DNA from: Corallochytrium limacisporum
Lineage: Eukaryota; Opisthokonta
Assembly: GCA_002811645.1 (NCBI GenBank)
Contig: PDIP01000104.1
Span: 38,818 to 61,941 of the forward strand
Direction of reading: 5' to 3'
DNA: 23,124 nucleotides
The position numbers and the translations under genes are program-made. The first letter of the stretch is position 1; each line of letters starts with the position of its first letter. Shown here piece after piece: positions 9,198 through 16,466 of this stretch. The notes under the pieces are model-generated. The model saw nothing but the letters and a program-made list of their open reading frames with translations, had not been told where the DNA came from and did not search any database.

Positions 9198-9300
9198 AAA
9201 AATAGTCGGTGGTGGTCGATTACCAGTATCCAACACGCGACCTTGAGGGGTTCGAAACCCGCGCACAAATCAATCGCGTAGCCACTCGGCTATCCGTTCT
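9198..9300 (-). ncRNA. Degenerate tRNA-like Pol III unit (tRNA fossil or SINE-like head)
   Basis: On the minus strand, TAGCCGAGTGG (9282-9292) fits the Pol III A-box consensus, with the D-arm wording of Ser/Leu tRNAs. GTTTCGAACCC (about 9249-9260) is a near-perfect B box, and TTTTT (complement of 9198-9202) could end the transcript. It is not a normal tRNA. Only about 20 bases separate the two boxes, which leaves no room for a variable loop. The T stem pairs at only three positions, and no acceptor stem closes. The B-box word on the plus strand (GGTTCGAAACC, 9249-9259) is itself a perfect consensus match, so the transcript orientation is uncertain. Confidence 0.3.
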
Positions 9301-9689
9301 CCCCGTTCCTTCTGAATTTGAGGGGAGGGGCCAATTGAGGTTCATGATAAATTCCTGCTTTGGTCAAAGATTCGAGCGTACACAGGCATGCGATAGACGG
9401 TAGATACACCTCACAAAGCACCCCTGACGACCACCAATTTGAGTATCCTGAGCATGGGTCCGTATGCTTGCATGCTCTCTGTACTTTGACGATGCACCAG
9501 GCTAAGGTTGCTGTGCTTTGTCGCAAGTCAAAGGGACAATATGAGTGGGGGTGGCCCCGGGGGAGGGTCGTTCTGAAAACAGCGATGAAGGGCCCACCCG
9601 AGCTTTTTACACACTCCGAGCTGGCGGATACACGGTTGCGTGAAGGAGAGGGGAAAGGCGGCCCCCCCCCCCTCTTCCTCACCCAGAGT

Positions 9690-9698
9690 GGCGCGAAA
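9690..9698. promoter_or_regulatory. E2F-like site GGCGCGAAA upstream of CEP44
   Basis: The reverse complement, TTTCGCGCC, fits the E2F/DP consensus TTTSSCGC. The word lies 284 bp upstream of the CEP44 ATG. The call is by consensus only; a single 8-9 base word can occur by chance. Confidence 0.3.
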
Positions 9699-9957
9699 AA
9701 CATCGAAACCTCTGGCCCGTGCGCTTCCCTTCTCCCCCCCCCGGGTAGGGTGCTTAGGCTGCCAAAGGGGTTACTGTCCCTCTGGGTCAGGACTCTTGTC
9801 CTTTCCTAATTTGCAGGTTTCTTGGATCGGTATTTAAGCAGAAAACCTAGCTCTATTCAGGATATCAAAATATATGATGTGTGTCATCTGTGAGTGAGAG
9901 TAATACATAAAACACGACGGACCATGAGAAGCATGTCGAGCACCTCGTAAGACTCAG

Positions 9958-9963
9958 ACGCGT
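9958..9963. promoter_or_regulatory. MCB-like ACGCGT just upstream of the CEP44 start
   Basis: The hexamer ends 18 bases before the CEP44 ATG. It may fall in the 5' UTR rather than in the promoter. It is weak evidence by itself; the same hexamer also occurs inside the RF1 coding region. Confidence 0.2.
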
Positions 9964-9981
9964 ACACTACACAGTTTGAAC

Positions 9982-11250
9982 ATGTACGGGAACGTGAATC
10001 CCAAGAGACCAGTGACTGGTGACTTGGAGAATGCGGTATACAGTCTGAAGAAAACTCTAAGAACAGTGCCAGAAGATAAACATGGTTTGTCCTTGGTGAA
10101 CGAAGCTGTGGTTGCTGGCCTAAAGACGGGAGAGGCATATGCGGTACTTCCTCTGCTACACTTTGGTCTCATCGGACAGAACCCAGACCTGCCAAATGAG
10201 TGGTCAAATTTAGGATACGGAGATATTCGATCTGTGAGTGATCAGAAATTTGTGGAGCGGACATGGTCCCTGCTGCGGCGACATTTTGACTACGCCCCCA
10301 TGCTCTCCCAGGAGCAATTCTTCGCGAAGGGATTCGCCGAGCGGAAAATGCAGCTGCTTGAAGACGTAATCGTTCTTACACACGAGCATATGCGACAGAT
10401 CAAGCGGCGCTCGAACAGACCAGCACAGACACCCAAGTCTGCTACGGGCTCTGGCAACCGTGCACCGCACGGCACGGCCCGGGAGATGCCCCGTAGTATT
10501 CTGAAAAAGCCGTCGACATCAGCAGCCATGCATCTGGAATGGAGCTGTGGCAACGCAAGCGCGAAGGTGAATCCTGGAAAATATCCCCCGACCCAGGGCC
10601 GCTACGTAGAGGCAGAATCTGATTTGGCGACAAGGATGGGGCCTCCAAGGGCCATGACCGTAGAGCAGCGTCGGCGGTGGTTTGATGGACATATGGAGAA
10701 AATCATGGACCGACTGGAAGCCATGGAACTGAGGGTGGCTGACGTTTCCAACTCACCTGGCCAGACCGGTATTGCCGCTCCTGCAGCCGGCGGTCTGGCT
10801 CCAAGAACGCGGCTCACCAATGCTACGGACCATTCTTCAACTTACGATCGGCCGACGGACTTCTTCAATGTATCGCCCCCTGACATTGATGTACACAATC
10901 CACACACTCATGACCAGGTTGGACACAACACTGCAGGCTCGTTAGCCACTGATGACTTCGTACAGATTCCCGATAACCTTGATGAAACCGAGAGGCCAGA
11001 TATGCTCACTGAATATTCTGTTACAGGAGGAAACACAGATCCTAGCTTGTTCGACGGCTCTGAATACGCCTCCCGCGTTGGTGGTACCGAAGCATTCGAG
11101 GACAAAGAATTTGCACTCTTCCAGGAGCACATTCAGCTCCAGATCATGGCAGCACAAGATCACTTTAAGAAGACAGCGTTTTCGGATAATGAGTCACCCG
11201 TTGTGAATGTGGTCACCGTGCAAGACAAACCTCGAGCCATTCCGCCGTGA
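9982..11250 (+). CDS. CEP44: Centrosomal protein of 44 kDa homologue
   Basis: CEP44 acts at the proximal, luminal part of centrioles; in human cells it is required for centriole-to-centrosome conversion and binds microtubules. The 422-residue protein carries the conserved CEP44 N-terminal domain at about 12-135. It opens with TGDLENAVYSLKKTLRTV and ends in the diagnostic YAPMLSQEQFF-KGFAERKMQLLEDVI block (104-130), which aligns with human CEP44 at Y-KPILTKKQF and GFAEWKIQI. The middle is low in complexity, with one short predicted coiled coil (about 225-255) starting at MTVEQRRRWFDGHMEKIMDRL. The C-terminal half is acidic and unrecognised. I start at the ATG at 9982 (A at -3); the frame is open a little further upstream but only to a TTG. 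The length is close to the human protein (about 390 residues). It converges on CEP135 with a 94 bp gap. Confidence 0.85.
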   Translation: MYGNVNPKRPVTGDLENAVYSLKKTLRTVPEDKHGLSLVNEAVVAGLKTGEAYAVLPLLHFGLIGQNPDLPNEWSNLGYGDIRSVSDQKFVERTWSLLRRHFDYAPMLSQEQFFAKGFAERKMQLLEDVIVLTHEHMRQIKRRSNRPAQTPKSATGSGNRAPHGTAREMPRSILKKPSTSAAMHLEWSCGNASAKVNPGKYPPTQGRYVEAESDLATRMGPPRAMTVEQRRRWFDGHMEKIMDRLEAMELRVADVSNSPGQTGIAAPAAGGLAPRTRLTNATDHSSTYDRPTDFFNVSPPDIDVHNPHTHDQVGHNTAGSLATDDFVQIPDNLDETERPDMLTEYSVTGGNTDPSLFDGSEYASRVGGTEAFEDKEFALFQEHIQLQIMAAQDHFKKTAFSDNESPVVNVVTVQDKPRAIPP

Positions 11251-11330
11251 TCACCTGCTAGACCCACATTAAAACGTACTCTTCTAACCAGTTCCCGTCG
11301 TGTGTATATAGAACTTGATACTTAATTCCA

Positions 11331-11336
11331 TTTATT
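11331..11336 (-). terminator. Poly(A) signal AATAAA for CEP135
   Basis: A canonical AATAAA on the minus strand begins only eight bases after the CEP135 TGA. If it is used, the 3' UTR would be very short and would end inside the 94 bp gap shared with CEP44. Confidence 0.5.
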
Positions 11337-11344
11337 CACCATCC

Positions 11345-14300
11345 TCATGTCTGCATCTCGTAGTGGGCAATGATCTCTTTCTGGTTCTCAATGATTTGCA
11401 AGAGGTCGCGAATTCTCCGTTTCGCCGCACGCAGATCATTTACGTTGGCTTCCTTGTTGTATTCAGCATCTACAAGCTTTTTGTTCAGCTCCTCCATGGC
11501 GTCAATGTTGCTGCGTCCGCGCTGGCGCATTTCGTCAAGCTCGGCACGGTACTGCTGCACGACCCGTTCCAGGTCATCCAGGCGTCGGGCTGTGGCACGT
11601 TCCCGGGCCTCTGCCTCCTGCAGCGCCAGCGAGGATTCCGCCCGCTTTTCGCGCTCTTGGGCGACCAATTGCTCCATGCGCTTCGTGTCCTGCGACACAT
11701 CGTCCAGGCGACCTTCTGTCTCCCTCTTGATTAGCTCAGCTTCGGTTAGGCGCTTCTGAAGTTCCTCATTTTCGCTACCAATTTGATTGATCTCGCTGCG
11801 TAGATCTCCATGCCGTTCGTGAAGCTGAGCAAGCACCTTTGCCAAGTTCTCTAGTTCCTGGCCCATACGCAAATTCTCTTCGTTGCGGTCTCGCAGATCA
11901 CGCTGCAGGCGCCCATTTTCGGCCAAGGCCTCTTCCCCTGCGACTTGGAGCTGCTGTTTCTGTGCTTGCAGATGAGTGCGATCCTCGTTGATGCGAGAGA
12001 GCTCAGTTTCCAGTTCTCGCTGGCGTTGCTGCGCCTGCTGCGCTGTACTGGAAGCAAAGACACTTTGCTGCTGATAGCTCTGTACACTCTCGTCTAGGCG
12101 ACTCTTCTCATCGCTCAGGCTAAGGTAAGACTGAAGCAGCTCCTGTTTTTCGGTTTCAATTCGTTCGATTTCGTCTTGAATGGTCGATACACGGGCGGCG
12201 TATTGACGCAAGTTGGCTTCCAGCCGTTGATTCTGTTCGACAGCATCACTGAGCTGTTGTTTGTAGGCATCCCTAGAGGCCTCTACCTCTACAAGCTGGT
12301 GCTGTAAATTGGATGTCATCCGCACATACTCCCGAACCCGACCTTCTGCCTGGCGGATCTCCACCGGTTGCTCAGATAGTTCTGATTTCAGGGCCTGAAT
12401 GTCCACGTCCTTGCGGGTGACCTGGTGTTGCAGGTCACGTAGCTCACTTTCCAAGGACTCGATCCGAGCCTGACGGGTCTGACTCAGCACGGCCTCATCA
12501 CTAGCCTTCTGCAGCTGCTCTGTCAAGGTGTCAGTCTCCTGTACAAGTTCATCATAAGTGTCGCTCATTGTCCTCAGGGCACGGTCCTTGTCTGCAATCT
12601 GCTTTTGCAGGTCCGCCAAATCGGCACGATTGCGTTTGAGATCGGCGAGGGCCGTATTCAGCTCCTTTTTGACCTGAGACATTGTGTACCCACTGTCACC
12701 GGCAGTCCTTTCCGGCGAAGCACCATATGCAGCCGCCACGCTAATGCGCTCCAGCTGGGCTACCTTCTCAGTGGCCTCGTACAATTTTGCTTGCAGAGCC
12801 GTCTTGTCAGCCTCCAACTGTTTTAGCTTGGCTTGGGTGTTTAAGTACTCGCCCTCACGCGATTCAGCTGCTCCAAGGTGACCAGTCGCGGTTTCGAGCT
12901 TCGCCTGGATTTCGTGCTTTTCGTGGCGCACGGTGGAGAGTTCCGTTAGAGTGTTGCGCAGGTGGCGACGCAATGTCTCCCGCTCCATCTCCGTGTCTTC
13001 CTTCAAGACCTCGGTCTCTTCCTGCAGCTTCTCGCTCTCGCCACGATGACGATTCAGCTGCTCGCGCAATTGCAGAACCTGCAGTTCAAGGTCACCAATT
13101 TGCCGACGGGCGTCCTCTTGTTCCGCCTTCAGGACCTTAATCTCACCCTGGAAAGTATCTCGATCTTTTCTGGCCTGTTGTGCGTGCTCCGTTGTAACGC
13201 TTAGCTGCACCATTGTCTCTTCAAGTTTCTTATCCCTATCGGCAAGGGTCTCATTAATCTTGCGCAATTCAGCATCTGCGGTCCCGTAATGAGCACGTGC
13301 GAGGACAAGCTCTTCTTCCCGAGCCTTCAGGGTGATTCGAAGCTCGCGCAGTTGTTTCTGTGTGTCTTGGAGTAGAACATGCGCGAACTGGGTCGGGTTT
13401 TCCTCAGCTATGGGGTTCGGCTGGCCATAGCGGGCCGGTGTCTCCGGTTCAACAAGGGACTGGTTCAAGCGATTATTAGTGGAGTCGCGCATGGGCTTGG
13501 TTTTACGTGCGCTTCCCTTCGCTCCTCCCTTTTTGGCCGGGGAGGTGGGAGCTGATGTGGGACCACCCGTCCGACCCTTGAAGCTCTTCCTCTTGGCAGC
13601 GGCAGCTTCCGACTTGTCACCGATGGTCAACATGCCAGAGCGAAGCAGGCGCTCCATGTTGCCTAGTTCTTTCATCAGGACTGAGTTACGATCCTGTACC
13701 TTGGTCATGGAACGCTGCAAGGACGCTCGCTCCTTCTGAAGCTTTTTGTAGTTAGTCTGCATCTCCGACAGCTCTTTGTTCAACGCATCATTGTTCTCCG
13801 TGAGGTAATCAATCTGTACGCCCAATGCCACACCGGGGTTCTTCTCGGCAGCACGACGGGATTCCTCATATAGAACCTTCACGTCCCGACCACCCTCGAG
13901 CATCTTGCCCCGACGCTCAATCTCTTCGTCACGGCTCTTGATTTGCTTACGCAGAAATTCAAGCTCCTCCTGACTCGTCTTGCCGGCGTCAGTCAGGCTC
14001 TCCACCTTGGCCCGGAGAGCAGAAATCTGTTCAGCTTGCGCCTCAGTAGCGGTAGCTACGGCCTCTCGAAGGCGCTTTGAGTCGTCCTCGTAAGAACGAC
14101 CGCCAAAACTGCTAAAGTTGGCGCTGCCTTCCTCGCTGGCGGGGTCAAGCTTGTAGCTCATTTCCATCGAGTACGTATGGTACCCCAGGGCGGCTTCTTC
14201 CTCCTGCTTTGCGTCTTCTGACGCAGTACCCTTCGCTCCCGCAATGTACACCTTTGCCGCTTCGTTGCGCTTCAGCAGGCGGCGCAGGCGACTATCACGT

Positions 14301-14707
14301 TCATCAATCTGCTCCTCCAGGCGCTGCATGCGATGCAGTGTCTGGCTGTGAAGGAAGGTCAGGTCTTGAAGTTCACCGCGAAGCTTACGTGCCTGGCCCT
14401 CAACCTTAGCCTCCCGCACATTTGCCACTTCCCGCGCCTTCAGGAGCTCTTCGTGGAGCCGGTTGTTCTCTTGGGTGAGAATGGCATTTTCACGCTTCAA
14501 GGGCGTAATGTTCTCATTGAAGTTGTTCAGGTTCTGAACCACTTCCAAATTTTCGCCTTTACTTGCCCGTAGAGACTCTGTGGTGTGCAGCAGATCGGAG
14601 AATAGGTTCTCCACGAGCTGCACGGACTCGAGACCCAGCGGCGATCCATAGCCAAACTCATCTAATCGCCTGCGCAACAAAGCAAAGCGCTTATCTGCCA
14701 CCACCAT
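11345..14707 (-). CDS. CEP135: Centriolar coiled-coil protein CEP135/Bld10
   Basis: A centriole cartwheel protein linking SAS-6 spokes to the microtubule wall; it is known as Bld10 in green algae and flies. The 1120-residue protein starts with the family's microtubule-binding block: RRRLDEFGYGSPL (about 9-21), LVENLFSDLLHTTESLR (about 28-44), and then an NFNENITPLKREN-type segment that opens the coiled coil. These match human CEP135 residue for residue in many places. The rest is almost wholly heptad-rich coiled coil (Glu/Gln/Leu/Arg), broken by a basic Lys/Gly/Pro/Thr linker at about 365-415. The C-terminus keeps the RRIRDLLQIIENQKEII helix. Human CEP135 has 1140 residues, so the length agrees. 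The ATG has A at -3 and G at +4. TSGA10 is a related paralogue in vertebrates, but the full length and N-terminus favour CEP135. Single exon. Confidence 0.92.
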   Translation of the reverse strand: MVVADKRFALLRRRLDEFGYGSPLGLESVQLVENLFSDLLHTTESLRASKGENLEVVQNLNNFNENITPLKRENAILTQENNRLHEELLKAREVANVREAKVEGQARKLRGELQDLTFLHSQTLHRMQRLEEQIDERDSRLRRLLKRNEAAKVYIAGAKGTASEDAKQEEEAALGYHTYSMEMSYKLDPASEEGSANFSSFGGRSYEDDSKRLREAVATATEAQAEQISALRAKVESLTDAGKTSQEELEFLRKQIKSRDEEIERRGKMLEGGRDVKVLYEESRRAAEKNPGVALGVQIDYLTENNDALNKELSEMQTNYKKLQKERASLQRSMTKVQDRNSVLMKELGNMERLLRSGMLTIGDKSEAAAAKRKSFKGRTGGPTSAPTSPAKKGGAKGSARKTKPMRDSTNNRLNQSLVEPETPARYGQPNPIAEENPTQFAHVLLQDTQKQLRELRITLKAREEELVLARAHYGTADAELRKINETLADRDKKLEETMVQLSVTTEHAQQARKDRDTFQGEIKVLKAEQEDARRQIGDLELQVLQLREQLNRHRGESEKLQEETEVLKEDTEMERETLRRHLRNTLTELSTVRHEKHEIQAKLETATGHLGAAESREGEYLNTQAKLKQLEADKTALQAKLYEATEKVAQLERISVAAAYGASPERTAGDSGYTMSQVKKELNTALADLKRNRADLADLQKQIADKDRALRTMSDTYDELVQETDTLTEQLQKASDEAVLSQTRQARIESLESELRDLQHQVTRKDVDIQALKSELSEQPVEIRQAEGRVREYVRMTSNLQHQLVEVEASRDAYKQQLSDAVEQNQRLEANLRQYAARVSTIQDEIERIETEKQELLQSYLSLSDEKSRLDESVQSYQQQSVFASSTAQQAQQRQRELETELSRINEDRTHLQAQKQQLQVAGEEALAENGRLQRDLRDRNEENLRMGQELENLAKVLAQLHERHGDLRSEINQIGSENEELQKRLTEAELIKRETEGRLDDVSQDTKRMEQLVAQEREKRAESSLALQEAEARERATARRLDDLERVVQQYRAELDEMRQRGRSNIDAMEELNKKLVDAEYNKEANVNDLRAAKRRIRDLLQIIENQKEIIAHYEMQT

Positions 14708-15126
14708 GATCAGTTGTTTGCGAACTCAGCCGGCTTATGTCCAGCTGCCCTAATCTCTAGTTCATCTATGTCATCGTCTCCATTCACTTCTATCGATCCC
14801 GAGCATAGTAACGAAAAATCCGAACTAAACCAACCAAAAATACGTTTCTTTTTATCTTAAATAGCCTGTCCACGAACACTAATAACTCCCGAAACAAAAC
14901 GTACTGCAAGACAAAGATTTGCGCATATCCGCGAACGAAAAGAATCAAACCCCGGGGACAGTCCAAGGCCACCCTCGCAACAACCCGCCCTTTTTCTCCC
15001 CTTCCCCCCCCTCCCCCAACCCCTCCCCGTTCATTTTCAATAGTACCGGAACGTAGGGAGGGAGAACGCTTCGCGCGCTTTTTTTCCGCCCATCCCTCTC
15101 ACTGGGGGCCGGAGACCGCGTTGGGC

Positions 15127-15174
15127 GGGACGGTGGCCGGGTTCCAATATTTCGGCCACCCTCGTCACCGTCCC
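15127..15174. repeat. Nested, mutually exclusive inverted repeats
   Basis: GGTGGCCG (15132-15139) pairs with CGGCCACC (15153-15160). The overlapping GGGACGGT (15127-15134) pairs with ACCGTCCC (15167-15174). The two stems share GGT, so full use of both is impossible; an outer 8 bp plus inner 5 bp structure is an alternative. The loop contains a CCAAT box. Confidence 0.6.
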
Positions 15175-15282
15175 CCGAAGCGATCCCTTTCCCTGCGCTG
15201 ATTTGGCCTCCTAGGAAGGGGGGGGGGGTAACCGTCTGAACAGAGAGTGGCTTTTTTTCGTGGTAAGAGAGCCCCGGGGGGG

Positions 15283-15324
15283 GGGGGGCCACCACCGTCT
15301 TGTGGTCCCCCCGGTGTGTACCGG
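15283..15324. repeat. Two adjacent hairpins on a 13-G tract
   Basis: Six Gs (15283-15288) pair with CCCCCC (15307-15312), and ACCAC (15291-15295) pairs with GTGGT (15302-15306). This gives an 11 bp stem with a two-base bulge and a six-base loop. CCGGT-gtgt-ACCGG (15311-15324) overlaps its 3' edge. It lies about 170 bp upstream of the PTPA ATG. Confidence 0.55.
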
Positions 15325-15492
15325 CCGTTGCCGAACGTGGATTGTTGTGCTTCTGATGCGGCCCGTTGCTTAGGGGGTTCTAGGCTTGGGATGCTGAGGT
15401 ATGTAATGGAATATCAAGATTTCGCACTTGTCTACAGGATAATATAATACGTTCTGGCAGGAAATTCTGTAATTTAAACTTGCCCTGCAAAC

Positions 15493-16392
15493 ATGGGTAA
15501 AGAAATCAAACATGCACAGGACCTTGCGCGATGGCAGGACAGCGAGGCCTACCACAAGTTGCTGGCATTCATTGCGCATGTGAATGAGCGGGTAGCAGGA
15601 AGGCCATACAGCCAGATCGACAAGGCTTCGCACTCCAAGGCTATTGATGACATGTGTGCGTTGCTGAACACAATGAAATCAAAAATCGACGACTTCCCAC
15701 CCATAGCTCAGCCCATGCGATTTGGTAACAAAGCTTTCCGCAGCTGGCACGAGTGGCTGTTGGAATCGGCTGAAGATTTGCTGAAGAATTTGATGCCCGA
15801 AGAATTGCACGCGAACATCCCAGAGTTGAAACCGTACTTGACAGAAGGATTCGGAAACGAAACTCGGATAGACTATGGAACAGGCCACGAGCTATCTTTC
15901 ATTGCCCTTCTGTGCAATCTCACCCTCCTGGGCTTCTTCGAGGATGGGGACTACGCAGCACTTATGAGCTCCGTTTTCCGGGCCTATTTGGATCTGATGC
16001 GTCACCTGCAGCGCACTTACATGTTGGAACCTGCCGGAAGTCGTGGCGTATGGGGCTTGGACGACTACCAATTTGTTCCTTTCATATGGGGTTCTGCACA
16101 GCTACGAGGTCACGACATGATCAAGCCAGATCATTTCACAGATCCTGCTGTTGTGAAGGAAAATTACCACGACTACATGTTCCTGGAATGCATTCATTTC
16201 ATTGACGAAATGAAGACGGGTCCCTTTGCGGAACACAGCCGCATCCTCTGGGACATTAGCGCAGTGCCAAATTGGAAAAAGGTTAACCAGGGACTCACGA
16301 AAATGTACAAAGAGGAAGTCCTGCACAAATTCCCTGTTGTCCAGCATTTCAACTTTAGCACACTCCTACCAATCACCCCGACTTCTAGGTAA
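15493..16392 (+). CDS. PTPA: Serine/threonine-protein phosphatase 2A activator (PTPA)
   Basis: PTPA (PPP2R4; Rrd1/Rrd2 in yeast) is an ATP-dependent activator and peptidyl-prolyl isomerase that loads metals into, and matures, the PP2A catalytic subunit in cytosol and nucleus. The 299-residue all-helical protein carries the family signatures in order: FGNKAFRSWHEWL from 77, FGNETRIDYGTGHE at 120-133, and EPAGSRGVWGLDD at 179-191 followed by YQFVPFIWGSAQL. These motifs line the ATP/peptide groove and all are intact. The length is that of the conserved core, without the long tails of some fungal forms. The ATG has A at -3 and G at +4. The gene is head-to-head with CEP135 (785 bp) and tail-to-tail with SGT1 (74 bp). 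The single exon shows no odd residues. Confidence 0.97.
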   Translation: MGKEIKHAQDLARWQDSEAYHKLLAFIAHVNERVAGRPYSQIDKASHSKAIDDMCALLNTMKSKIDDFPPIAQPMRFGNKAFRSWHEWLLESAEDLLKNLMPEELHANIPELKPYLTEGFGNETRIDYGTGHELSFIALLCNLTLLGFFEDGDYAALMSSVFRAYLDLMRHLQRTYMLEPAGSRGVWGLDDYQFVPFIWGSAQLRGHDMIKPDHFTDPAVVKENYHDYMFLECIHFIDEMKTGPFAEHSRILWDISAVPNWKKVNQGLTKMYKEEVLHKFPVVQHFNFSTLLPITPTSR

Positions 16393-16466
16393 AGAATAGA
16401 GCAATTATGTTTCAGTAACTACGCTGTTAAACTATATACAATGTATGAGGACAACCCAACAGTTGC

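Larger units (their letters stand above)
8628..9981. other. 1.35 kb head-to-head spacer between TLE and CEP44
   Basis: No supported protein gene. Items seen: a perfect 5' splice-site word GTAAGT at 8731; a GTTCGG/CCGAAC hairpin (8764-8784); a GAGGGTGG/CCACCCTT hairpin (9098-9120); a degenerate tRNA-like Pol III unit on the minus strand (9198-9300); C tracts at 9662-9672 and 9734-9742; GGCGCGAAA at 9690-9698; a pyrimidine-rich 3' splice-like TTTGCAG ending at 9816; a TATTTAAG word at 9831; and a short upstream ORF (9924-9950). Long open frames at 9360-9809 (+) and 9290-9703 (-) lack a convincing ATG start and a recognisable product. Confidence 0.6.
14708..15492. other. 785 bp head-to-head spacer between CEP135 and PTPA
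   Basis: No gene is supported. AT-rich sequence next to CEP135 (14760-14940) gives way to a GC-rich island (14950-15340) with G tracts of 11 (15218-15228) and 13 (15276-15288), a C8 tract (15004-15011), a CCAAT box (15144-15148), an E2F-like CTTCGCGC (15069-15076), a T7 run and two strong inverted-repeat sets. Nearer PTPA the sequence is AT-rich again, with GTATGT at 15399 and AG-ending words at 15436 and 15460 that could mark a tiny 5' UTR intron. Confidence 0.6.

Noticed and set aside
9249-9300. Functional tRNA (Ile by a GAT loop, or Ser/Leu by the D arm)
   Set aside because: No acceptor stem pairs, the variable loop would have zero length, the T stem has three pairs, and position 37 would be a pyrimidine.
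9360-9809. 149-codon open frame on the plus strand, with a partly overlapping 137-codon frame on the minus strand (9290-9703)
   Set aside because: The plus frame opens with TTG, the products are Pro/Gly/Arg-rich where C tracts are read through, and there is no recognisable domain. Both are likely GC-driven open frames.
9976-9981. Two-codon longer start for CEP44 (TTG)
   Set aside because: TTG is not a normal eukaryotic start. The ATG at 9982 has a good context and leaves the conserved domain intact.
15399-15460. Small 5' UTR intron before PTPA
   Set aside because: GTATGT and AG-ending words exist, but the implied length (38 to 62 bases) is very small and no clear branch site is seen. Not strong enough to list.
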